DNA of 24,530 bases, from contig DATGMF010000085.1 of assembly GCA_035293765.1 (NCBI GenBank), forward strand, positions 1-24,530. The letters are read 5' to 3'. This DNA is from DASRHT01 sp035293765. Lineage in GTDB: Bacteria > Chloroflexota > Ktedonobacteria > Ktedonobacterales > Ktedonobacteraceae. A model generated the notes under the pieces. The model was given only the letters and a program-made list of their open reading frames with translations, did not search any database and was not told the origin of the DNA. This document shows, one piece after another, positions 7,553 to 13,813 of the stretch; the stretch's first letter is position 1, and each line of letters begins with the position of its first letter. The translations under genes and the position numbers were made by a program.

Positions 7553-10312
7553 TCATCTGGAAAGCTGCGGATAGCAATTATTGCCCGTCTGACTTGCCTG
7601 ATGGCCTGGTAAGGCAAATGATAAATCCGTGCCACTCATGGTACCATTAAAGTGCAGGCCGGACGTGCCAAGCGCGGCGCAATTGCCAGGCGTCGGCAGG
7701 ATGGTCAGATCGAGCGTAGGAAAGGTACTCGCCTGACGCTGGATGAGCAGGGAATAGGGGGCATGGCTCATTGGTGGTACATACCAGGAGAGCGTTACCG
7801 TCATGGTACAGTTTTTGGGTATCACCACCCAGCCGCCAAACATAGCGCGCCCTGGTTCATCGCTGGCAAAATTCGTTGGCGGCCCCACCCGGTCCAACGG
7901 ATGCCACTTTTGCGCGTACGGATCGTTTAACATCGGCGTCGCGGCCCCCGCATCGGTGACGGCGGACGAGCAGAGGAGATCGCCGTTCTGATAGATGTCG
8001 TTCTGTGGGCATACCTGGTAGCCTGCCCCACAGAACGGTATCCCTGAATCAAAGCCATCGCCCCAGAGAAATTGGCTGCCCGGCGGCACGTACACACGCA
8101 CGTAATCACGATAGGTATCGAGCCCATAAACCGGGCCGATCTGGTTATAGATCAGGCGCATTTGCAGCACATGGAGCGCGCCGCCATCGGCATTGAGGGT
8201 CACAACGTCATGCAGCAGCGTCTGGACAAACTGCGAAGCCTTATTCGCGCTCAGATTCGCCTGCACCACATAAAGCCCATCATGGGTGGTCGAACGATCC
8301 ATCATGCCCGCAGCGCCAAAGCGAGCCAGCAGCCCCTCTATTTGCGCATTGGTAACGTAGACCTGCAAATCTCTGGTTTTGAGCGCGTGCAGCATGGTAT
8401 GGGCAATAGCGATCAACTCATCGGGGGGAGCGTGGCGCACATGATCCTGGAGGACGCGCGAGAGCCTGGCTGTAAAGAGTTTACGCGCGAGGATCGGCGC
8501 GTCCGGCCCATTCACATGCTCGACGATCTCCTCCTTACGAATGCCCTGGTTGTCCAGTTGATAATAATGGAGCCGATCCTCCATATTTTGCGCGGTGATG
8601 GTTTCATGATACTCAGGAATGGTAATCGGTCCGGTAATTTGCAGGACGCGTGTAATCAGAAAGGGGGAGAAGACTATCACGCCATCCACATCATGCCCAA
8701 ACTCGTACTTATAAGTGGCGATGGCGATGCGCGCGGAAGTGGGGAAATCGGCGGACAGGTTGGAGTCGCGCAGCCCCCAGTTGGGAATAGGCCACCAAGA
8801 GCGATAGGGCTGCGGCGCCAGTTGCCCATTCGCGGGACTATTCGGATTCAGCTCTTCGTACGGGCCAATATTCTTCAAAGCAAATGGGGCGATACGACCG
8901 CCATTAATTAATAGCTCGCCAAACTGACCGGTAAACCCGCCTGTGGGGCGCAACTCCGCTCGATCCATCGTCTGTACAAGAAATGTGCGCGGCTCCCCCA
9001 CCCCGAGAATCCAGCCCAGCGCATTGAGCAACTGCCGCCCCTGGCTGATATCAAGCTGCGCCTGCGGAATAAGCTGGAGCAGTTCCGTCAATTGCTGGCG
9101 CTGTGCGTCGCTAATGGGAAGCGCGTCAGGTGAGAGCTGGCGCGACTGCACCTGGATATCGCTGAGATAGGGCATCAGCCGGTCAATACTGCCCCCGATC
9201 TGTTCAAGCATGGCGGGCGTCACAAGCGGCTTCTGGGTATTGGTGAGTAGAGGACCGCGAAACGTCGGGGCCAGCGTCATTGCGGTCTGCGTCAGCTCCT
9301 GCCCAATGTTGGCGACATCCACTCCGATCTCGCTCAAGGCATAGGCCGATGTAACCTGCGATGCCCAGGCTCTCCCGGCCACACCTACCACCAGATCTCG
9401 CGTCAGCATCCCATGCAACTGCTCGAAATCGTCGTGGGCGGCCACAAACTCCTGCTGTGCCCGGCGCAATTTGTTGACGTCCAGAAAGCCCGTCAGGTGC
9501 GTCCCCGGGCCAAGAAAAATACTCTTGACGTTGAGTAAATGCTCTACGCCGTTATGGGCGCGACTGTACATCATATACAGGTTGAGACCATCGCCCAGGA
9601 CGGCGAGGAAAGGCGAGAGCAAGATCAAGAGCATCCCAATCAGGAGTAGTTTTCTGGGGGTATAAGGTTTTGTCGAGAGATAGTGGATAATCGTGCCAAT
9701 TGCCGTGCGTTTACGTTCTATACGTGTTTGCTGGGCTGGAATATGAGGCACGGTCTCAAGTTGATCAATAGTTTTTCTATCCGGCTCCGTTTCCCGTAAC
9801 GCATCTCCAGGAGCGGTATCAGCCAGGGAGATATCAATGGGGTGAGTATCTTCAAGGGTAATCGCGGATTGAGGAATGGTGTCGGCATCCGTTACATCTC
9901 GCGCCTCGGCTGGCGTCAGTTTGCTTATTGCCTCATTCTGAACAGTATCGGCAGTCGCTATATCTATTGGTTCCGCTGGCTCACTTATGGCCTGATCAGG
10001 AAGCGTATCAACGCTGGCTATATCTATTGTATTAGCGGCTTCGCTATGAGCCGTATCAACGCTGGCTATATCTATCGATGCTGTGGGGGCGATTACTGTC
10101 TCGCTCCGAACTGTATCAAGGGCAGCGATCTCGGCCCATATGGCTGCTTCGTAAGCTTTGGCCTCGCGGTCCCGAGCATCAATGGGAGAAAGCTCCTGGC
10201 CCATTTCCCCATCAACAGCGGCATTCGTGACAGACGTTTTCTTTTTCTCGACATGTGTATCAGTCAGAACAGGCGTTTTGAAGAGCCTCTTCCTCTTAGA
10301 GGCACCGGACAT
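7553..10312 (-). CDS. DUF4012 membrane-anchored protein, paralog 1
   Basis: A 919-residue protein of the DUF4012 family. Residues 1-200 are polar and probably disordered; residues about 60-190 hold six or seven imperfect repeats of roughly 20 residues with the core IDIA(S/T)xDT. A single transmembrane helix lies at about 221-240 (KLLLIGMLLILLSPFLAVLG), so the short basic N-side should be cytoplasmic and the rest outside the membrane. The long exported part contains the family hallmark FLVQTMDRAELRPTGGFTGQ (about residue 430), then a region rich in beta strands with NWGLRDSNLSADFPTSA, and a C-terminal domain with several cysteines. DUF4012 proteins have no settled biochemical role; many occur near cell-surface polysaccharide genes. 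The start is ATG 10312, with GGAGGAAG 6 bases upstream. It is about two thirds identical by eye, after the N-terminal tail, to the protein at 17530-20214. Confidence 0.85.
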   Translation of the reverse strand: MSGASKRKRLFKTPVLTDTHVEKKKTSVTNAAVDGEMGQELSPIDARDREAKAYEAAIWAEIAALDTVRSETVIAPTASIDIASVDTAHSEAANTIDIASVDTLPDQAISEPAEPIDIATADTVQNEAISKLTPAEARDVTDADTIPQSAITLEDTHPIDISLADTAPGDALRETEPDRKTIDQLETVPHIPAQQTRIERKRTAIGTIIHYLSTKPYTPRKLLLIGMLLILLSPFLAVLGDGLNLYMMYSRAHNGVEHLLNVKSIFLGPGTHLTGFLDVNKLRRAQQEFVAAHDDFEQLHGMLTRDLVVGVAGRAWASQVTSAYALSEIGVDVANIGQELTQTAMTLAPTFRGPLLTNTQKPLVTPAMLEQIGGSIDRLMPYLSDIQVQSRQLSPDALPISDAQRQQLTELLQLIPQAQLDISQGRQLLNALGWILGVGEPRTFLVQTMDRAELRPTGGFTGQFGELLINGGRIAPFALKNIGPYEELNPNSPANGQLAPQPYRSWWPIPNWGLRDSNLSADFPTSARIAIATYKYEFGHDVDGVIVFSPFLITRVLQITGPITIPEYHETITAQNMEDRLHYYQLDNQGIRKEEIVEHVNGPDAPILARKLFTARLSRVLQDHVRHAPPDELIAIAHTMLHALKTRDLQVYVTNAQIEGLLARFGAAGMMDRSTTHDGLYVVQANLSANKASQFVQTLLHDVVTLNADGGALHVLQMRLIYNQIGPVYGLDTYRDYVRVYVPPGSQFLWGDGFDSGIPFCGAGYQVCPQNDIYQNGDLLCSSAVTDAGAATPMLNDPYAQKWHPLDRVGPPTNFASDEPGRAMFGGWVVIPKNCTMTVTLSWYVPPMSHAPYSLLIQRQASTFPTLDLTILPTPGNCAALGTSGLHFNGTMSGTDLSFALPGHQASQTGNNCYPQLSR
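9835..10140 (-). repeat. in-gene tandem repeats encoding IDIA-x-x-DT units
   Basis: This stretch encodes imperfect repeats of about 16-22 codons within the disordered N-terminus of the first DUF4012 protein. Successive units read EIAALDT, IDIASVDT, IDIASVDT, IDIATADT, RDVTDADT and IDISLADT, each followed by a short linker ending in A(I/L/N). At DNA level the phrase GTATCAACGCTGGCTATATC recurs almost unchanged near 10006 and 10051, so the last duplications are recent. The paralog at 17530-20214 has a Glu/Pro/Ala-rich tail instead, with no such units. Confidence 0.75.
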
Positions 10313-10389
10313 AGGCTTCCTCCGCTGGCGATGTAGAGAAATGTGTACGTATTGTTAGAATTAATTATTAACCACCCCAATACATCCGC

Positions 10390-10421
10390 TCTATATCAAG
10401 ACGTTTGGCGCTGCCAAACGT
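10390..10421 (-). promoter_or_regulatory. promoter with palindromic operator upstream of DUF4012 paralog 1
   Basis: A perfect palindrome with 9-base arms ACGTTTGGC and GCCAAACGT around GCT covers 10401-10421. On the minus strand a plausible -35, TTGGCA (10417-10412), lies inside it, and TATAGA (10395-10390) follows at 16 bases. Transcription would begin about 70 bases before the DUF4012 start. A palindrome over the -35 box is the classic arrangement for repression by a LacI-, TetR- or GntR-type dimer. A half site GCCAAACG recurs at 10519-10526. Alternatively, on the plus strand it is a hairpin followed by a T-rich run, but no plus-strand gene ends there. Confidence 0.55.
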
Positions 10422-10587
10422 TTCTTTCTTCTTCCATCATACAGCAAAGCCATATTCTTCCCGTTCACTTTTACCAGGTTTCACTGTTTCGCGAGACGAC
10501 AACATATTGGGAGAGACGGCCAAACGAGCAAAACATACCATATTATATTGAAAATGAATTTCTTTTATGGGGATTATCAGCGTTATG

Positions 10588-10616
10588 TTGACTTTTTTGT
10601 GACTTTAATGTATAAA
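10588..10616 (+). promoter_or_regulatory. strong promoter of the MauE/MauD/Cys-rich peptide operon
   Basis: TTGACT (10588-10593), 17 bases, then TATAAA (10611-10616): a near-consensus housekeeping promoter. It would start transcription near 10623 and leave a leader of about 175 bases before the first gene at 10799. The 10313-10798 intergenic region otherwise contains the opposite-strand promoter/operator and the hairpin at 10668-10694; I see no gene in it. Confidence 0.65.
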
Positions 10617-10667
10617 AATATTAATGAGCTTTTAACCGCATGATTCAGGCTTCAGGTGACGCTCCAC

Positions 10668-10694
10668 AATAGTTGGTCTTTGATACCAACTATT
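10668..10694 (+). promoter_or_regulatory. leader hairpin before the MauE-like gene
   Basis: AATAGTTGGT (10668-10677) and ACCAACTATT (10685-10694) form a perfect 10-bp stem with a 7-base loop, inside the predicted leader of the three-gene operon. It is followed by CTTTAAGCTATTTTG rather than a continuous T-run. It may be an operator, an RNA-stabilising stem or a weak attenuator; the sequence alone does not decide between these. Confidence 0.45.
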
Positions 10695-10798
10695 CTTTAA
10701 GCTATTTTGTGTTGCCTAACCCTTTCAGCAGTGTTATTAAGTATCAGGGAATTTTACCCTAAAAGGTCCTTGAGCTTAATTTGCAGGAGGAATAAAAG

Positions 10799-11392
10799 TT
10801 GAGCATACCTGTAGACATCGTCTCTCTGCGCTTATTTATTCGGTTACTCATAGGATGTATTTTGCTTAGTACTGCAATAGCGAAACTTGCGCATTTACGC
10901 CGTTTCCGTCGTGGAATACAAGACTATCAGATTATTCCCCCTTTCTTAGAGAAAAAACTGGGGCTTTCAACTCTGCTCACTTGCAGCATTCCCATTGTGG
11001 AGCTTTTTACAGCTTTGGGGCTAATCAGTGGTGTCTTCCTTCTGCCTGCTATAGTAATCGCTATTTGCCTCTTTCTCAGTTTCAGTGCAGCACTCGCCCT
11101 CAACCTTGCGCGTGGCCGACGCGATCTTTCCTGTCATTGCGAGGGAGTGTTGGGCAACCATTATATCTCCTGGTGGCATGTTAGGAGAAATGGGCTTTTT
11201 CTGCTGGGTCTCTGTATTTTGTTTTTTACACCACAGGACCAGCTTACTTTAGAGTCGTTTATACAAAACCCAGCATTGCTCTCAAGAGCATTATTGACAA
11301 CGATCCTGCCGGTTATGCTGTTTATAGGCATCTTGTTAATAATGCTTTTGCTCGTTAATTCTGCCCGTGTTCTTTGGAGTACTGATCATTAG
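10799..11392 (+). CDS. MauE-like (DoxX/MauE family) redox-associated membrane protein
   Basis: A 197-residue membrane protein with four or five hydrophobic helices (about 9-28, 50-70, 72-95, 128-145 and 160-185). The order of helices, the AxAKLAHLxRFRxGIQDYxIIP segment after helix 1 and the CHC motif (DLSCHCEGVLG, about residues 109-118) before helix 4 match the MauE/DoxX-like family. MauE is needed, with MauD, for forming the disulfides of the periplasmic small subunit of methylamine dehydrogenase; related proteins are thought to pass oxidising equivalents across the membrane through a CxC pair. The start is TTG 10799, preceded by GCAGGAGGA at 8 bases; no ATG competes. It is the first gene of a tight unit with the MauD-like gene and the cysteine-rich peptide, which gives the inferred role of oxidising exported cysteines. 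Confidence 0.75.
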   Translation: MSIPVDIVSLRLFIRLLIGCILLSTAIAKLAHLRRFRRGIQDYQIIPPFLEKKLGLSTLLTCSIPIVELFTALGLISGVFLLPAIVIAICLFLSFSAALALNLARGRRDLSCHCEGVLGNHYISWWHVRRNGLFLLGLCILFFTPQDQLTLESFIQNPALLSRALLTTILPVMLFIGILLIMLLLVNSARVLWSTDH

Positions 11393-11424
11393 TACGCCAG
11401 GATCAAGAAAGGAGGTACTCTGCT

Positions 11425-12000
11425 ATTCCTACACTCTGGATTGTAAGTACAGTTGCTCAATGGATTTTGCTGCTTTTTGAGACCGTATTGTTACTTTTGT
11501 TGCTGCGCGCCCTGGGCGAATTACGTCAGCATATGGCCTCTTCAGGGACGGGTCAGTCTCGCTTTTTTGCGGATCGCGGGCTTCCACTCGAAAGTCAGGC
11601 GCCAATGTTTGTGGCTCTTGATCACGAAGATCGTCCCGTCAGGTTAGAAGACACGCAAGGCCGGCGACGCGTGTTGGCCTTTGTCTCTCCAGGGTGTCCT
11701 GCCTGCGAAACGACGATTGACGCTTTAAATGACTTTCTCAGAGAGCAAAAATCTGTTGCTGTGTTCGTCATAGGCGGCACAGACAAAAAGGCTAATCGGG
11801 CCTATGCGGCTGAACGTAAGGCTGAGATGCCTATTTTGACGCCAGATGCGAAGCTTGCAAGGGAGGTCTACCTTATTCAAGGAATACCCTTCGTCTATAT
11901 TCTAGATGAAAAAGGCGTGATTAAGGCCAAAGGCATCGTCAACGCACTGGAACACCTTCATCAGTTGTTGAGCGAAGCAGAAATACCAACTCTGGCTTAG
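11425..12000 (+). CDS. MauD-like membrane-anchored thioredoxin
   Basis: A thioredoxin-fold thiol-disulfide protein with an N-terminal anchor. The active site is SPGCPACET (CPAC), placed after the strand RRVLAFV; the cis-proline loop is seen as GIPFVYILDEKG, followed by the helix LEHLHQLL. This matches MauD and other TlpA/AhpC-TSA relatives. The start is unusual: AAAGGAGG at 11408-11415 has no ATG, GTG or TTG at the right distance in this frame. An ATT at 11425, 9 bases after the site, would give MPTLWIVSTVAQWILLLFE, a typical full MauD N-terminal helix and a 191-residue protein. The alternative, TTG 11467, leaves 177 residues, half the helix and no nearby ribosome site. The gene follows the MauE-like gene by about 30 bases and precedes the cysteine-rich peptide by 52. 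It should act outside the membrane as oxidase or isomerase of that peptide (inference). Confidence 0.75.
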   Translation: MPTLWIVSTVAQWILLLFETVLLLLLLRALGELRQHMASSGTGQSRFFADRGLPLESQAPMFVALDHEDRPVRLEDTQGRRRVLAFVSPGCPACETTIDALNDFLREQKSVAVFVIGGTDKKANRAYAAERKAEMPILTPDAKLAREVYLIQGIPFVYILDEKGVIKAKGIVNALEHLHQLLSEAEIPTLA

Positions 12001-12052
12001 CCTACACTATTAAATGCGTTTGATTATTATGAAGTCAAGGAGGACCTATCTC

Positions 12053-12376
12053 ATGAGAAACATATTGCATGATAGCGAAACAGCACGCTCACGACGCAGC
12101 CTCTTTAAATGGATGAAGCAGGTTGCAGCAGGAACCTCTCTAGCGGCAGTCGGTCTTGGGCTGGCAAACGCGAAAACAGCTCTGGCGAATCCAAACTGCA
12201 CTCCTTGTAGCGGGTGCCAGGTGGTAAGTTGTCAAGTTAGTGGTACCTGTAGAGCACATGATCCTAATACCCCTATTCTCGTTACTTATCAGACACTTAG
12301 TGGCTGTGTACCTCCTGGATGTACAATGTCGTCGAATCTTTTTGAATGTAATAGTAGTTGCGCATGCTTCGTATAA
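12053..12376 (+). CDS. Tat-signal cysteine-rich exported peptide
   Basis: A 107-residue precursor. ATG 12053 is chosen for its AAGGAGG site 9 bases upstream; upstream in-frame ATGs lack one. The signal has a twin-arginine motif SRRSLFKW (about residues 14-21), then a moderately hydrophobic stretch (VAAGTSLAAVGLGLA) and an AxA-like cleavage region (KTALA). The mature part, about 60 residues, has ten cysteines: NCTPCSGC, VSCQVSGTC, SGCVPPGC and ECNSSCAC. An even count suggests five disulfides. The layout (Tat-exported, small, cysteine-crowded, beside MauE and MauD) copies that of the methylamine dehydrogenase light chain MauA, but the mature part is about half as long and has no tryptophan, so the tryptophan tryptophylquinone cofactor cannot form. 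No large subunit gene is nearby. It might be a structural, metal-binding or secreted effector peptide; function unknown. Confidence 0.75.
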   Translation: MRNILHDSETARSRRSLFKWMKQVAAGTSLAAVGLGLANAKTALANPNCTPCSGCQVVSCQVSGTCRAHDPNTPILVTYQTLSGCVPPGCTMSSNLFECNSSCACFV

Positions 12377-12387
12377 GCATAATTTAA

Positions 12388-12426
12388 AATTAGTAGGCTA
12401 GCCCTAACAGGTTAGCCTATCTAATT
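12388..12426 (+). terminator. hairpin terminator of the redox/Cys-rich operon
   Basis: A long stem: AATTAG + TAGGCTA + GC (12388-12402) pairs with GT + TAGCCTA + CTAATT (12411-12426), with one G-U pair and one bulged T at 12420, and an 8-base loop. It lies 11 bases after the stop of the cysteine-rich peptide. The base of the stem ends in ATT and no long T-run follows, so it may be a 3'-end stabiliser as well as or instead of an intrinsic terminator. Confidence 0.55.
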
Positions 12427-12445
12427 CAAAGGACACAAGTCTATG

Positions 12446-12495
12446 CTCAGTTATGGAACAGTATGGGGGATTCTCTTATAATGGGAATAACTGAG
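12446..12495 (+). promoter_or_regulatory. promoter of lipoprotein 1 bracketed by 9-bp inverted repeats
   Basis: A perfect TATAAT lies at 12477-12482, with a weak -35 TGGAAC at 12454-12459 (17-base spacing). The element is framed by CTCAGTTAT (12446-12454) and ATAACTGAG (12487-12495), a perfect 9-bp inverted repeat. The predicted start point falls near or within the right arm. The downstream lipoprotein start is about 60 bases on. Confidence 0.45.
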
Positions 12496-12553
12496 TATTT
12501 TTATTATTTATTGAATTGATTTGGACGACCTGGTTAATACAAAGGTGGGATAT

Positions 12554-13027
12554 ATGAGAAAACATAGCTATCGACTCCCTTTCTTGCTCTGGTGTTTTTT
12601 CTTGTTGTGGCTGACGGCTTGTTCTGGCGTTTCTTCCGCCACCCCTACCCCGACTCTCACGCCTGATACTGCCACAAGTACGCCCGCACCATTACAAGGT
12701 GCTGCTGCGACTGCAACCTGCGATGAAGCGGTGCAACGAATTCAGCACAACGAGATTGGTCTGGTCCAGATTTATCGGCAGAAAACTCCTATTGCCTATG
12801 TTCCAAATAGTGCCAATAGTGTGGTCGATATCATTATTTATCCGCGTTCTGCACACACGGATAATCCGGCAGAGCCTTACAATCCATTTCTACAGGTAAA
12901 TGTGTATCCTATTGACTATCCAGACAAGGTGTGCTACCCACGCCTGATAGATGCTGTCAAACAGATCAACGCGCATCTTGCAAAAGATCAGCAAGTACAA
13001 CTTGATATGCTCTTTACCGTCGGCTAA
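12554..13027 (+). CDS. lipoprotein, tandem copy 1
   Basis: A 157-residue predicted lipoprotein. It starts MRKHSYRLPF, has a hydrophobic core, and the lipobox LTAC places the lipidated cysteine at residue 23. After this comes a Thr/Pro/Ser-rich linker (ATPTPTLTPDTATSTPAP), then a compact domain of about 110 residues with the conserved blocks TCDEAVQRIQHNEIGLV, YPRSAHTDNPAEPYNPF and VCYPRLIDAVKQINAHLAKDQQVQL. Two cysteines in that domain (TCDEA and VCYP) may form a disulfide. No family is recognised. ATG 12554 is chosen because AAAGGTGG lies 5 bases upstream and the lipobox follows at the usual distance. It is clearly paralogous to the next gene, and the pair precede an FtsX-type ABC transporter, so a role as surface substrate-binding or accessory protein is possible but not shown. 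Confidence 0.8.
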   Translation: MRKHSYRLPFLLWCFFLLWLTACSGVSSATPTPTLTPDTATSTPAPLQGAAATATCDEAVQRIQHNEIGLVQIYRQKTPIAYVPNSANSVVDIIIYPRSAHTDNPAEPYNPFLQVNVYPIDYPDKVCYPRLIDAVKQINAHLAKDQQVQLDMLFTVG

Positions 13028-13133
13028 GCTCTATTTGTACTACTAAAGTATATTCTTTACTACTCGTGTCTGTCAGTTTGCTTCGGTAAAGTTGTATTGG
13101 CATTTTTGCGGATCAAGCATATTAATATCTTTT

Positions 13134-13168
13134 ATCCAGCTTTTGCGCTAAAAGCTGGATTTTAGCGC
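13134..13168 (+). promoter_or_regulatory. two mutually exclusive hairpins between the lipoprotein genes
   Basis: ATCCAGCTTTT (13134-13144) pairs with AAAAGCTGGAT (13150-13160), an 11-bp stem with a 5-base loop. The overlapping GCGCTAAAA (13145-13153) pairs equally well with TTTTAGCGC (13160-13168), a 9-bp stem with a 6-base loop. Only one can form at a time. The first could terminate lipoprotein 1 transcription, 106 bases after its stop, though the T-run is short. Confidence 0.5.
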
Positions 13169-13196
13169 ATATTCGTTGTATAATACTAACTTAGTA
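13156..13196 (+). promoter_or_regulatory. promoter of lipoprotein 2 with abutting palindrome
   Basis: TATAAT (13179-13184) with a weak -35 TGGATT at 13156-13161 (17 bases). TACTAA-C-TTAGTA (13184-13196), a 13-base palindrome, begins on the last base of the -10 and would cover the start point, as an operator would. The lipoprotein 2 start is about 60 bases downstream, as in the copy before it, and the ribosome-site regions of both copies (AATACAA..GGTGGGAT.TATGAG) are nearly alike. Confidence 0.5.
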
Positions 13197-13255
13197 ATAT
13201 TTGCCATCCCTTTGAAGAGGTTCGGGCAGCTTTACTAATACAAGAGGTGGGATCT

Positions 13256-13732
13256 ATGAGCAAACGCAACTACCTGCTTCCTTTCATGCTCTGGTGTTTT
13301 TTCCTGCTGGGACTGACGGCTTGTTCTGGCGTTTTCTCCGCCACTCCCACGCCACCTCCCATGCCCGATACTGTTGTCAGCACTCCCGCACCGCTCCAGG
13401 GAGCACTCCCGACTGCAACCTGTGACGAAGCAGTGCAGCGAATTCTACACAATGAGATCGGTCTGGTCGAAATTTATCAGACGAAAATGACTCCTCAATA
13501 TGTTCCAAATGGTCCAAGTAGCGTGGTATCAGATATTTTTATTTATCCGCGCTCCAGCCGCACCAATGACCCGGCAGAGCCTTATAATCCCTTTCAAACG
13601 GTGAGCATATCCCCTCTTAAGTTTGCAGATCAGGTGTGCTATCCGCGTGTGGTGGATGCGGTTAAGCAGGTCAACACCCATCTTGCAAAAGATCAACAAG
13701 TACAACTTCACTGGAAGTTTACCGTCAATTAA
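13256..13732 (+). CDS. lipoprotein, tandem copy 2
   Basis: A 158-residue lipoprotein closely similar to the preceding gene: MSKRNYLLPFMLWCFFLLGLTAC with the lipobox cysteine at 23, a Pro-rich linker (ATPTPPPMPDTVVSTPAP), and the same blocks TCDEAVQRILHNEIGLV, YPRSSRTNDPAEPYNPF and VCYPRVVDAVKQVNTHLAKDQQVQL. Both possible disulfide cysteines are kept. Differences cluster in the middle (QTKMTPQYVPNGPSS) and at the C-terminus (LHWKFTVN). ATG 13256 is chosen over GTG 13247, since AAGAGGTGG lies 5 or so bases before the ATG and overlaps the GTG. The gap of 81 bases to the ABC permease has no obvious terminator or promoter, so this copy may be co-transcribed with the transporter. Function unknown. 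Confidence 0.8.
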   Translation: MSKRNYLLPFMLWCFFLLGLTACSGVFSATPTPPPMPDTVVSTPAPLQGALPTATCDEAVQRILHNEIGLVEIYQTKMTPQYVPNGPSSVVSDIFIYPRSSRTNDPAEPYNPFQTVSISPLKFADQVCYPRVVDAVKQVNTHLAKDQQVQLHWKFTVN

Positions 13733-13813
13733 GTTCTATCCGTGTTGCTAAAGCAATTAACGGACTTTAGTGGAAGATTTCCTTATCAGACAGTACACTG
13801 AAAGAGTAATATT

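Noticed and set aside
12053..12376. Calling the cysteine-rich peptide MauA (methylamine dehydrogenase light chain)
   Set aside because: The mature part has no Trp for the TTQ cofactor, is about half the length, and the large subunit and maturation genes other than MauD/E are absent.
12446..12495. Phase-variable invertible promoter between the 9-bp repeats
   Set aside because: The repeats are shorter than usual for site-specific inversion, and no recombinase gene lies nearby.
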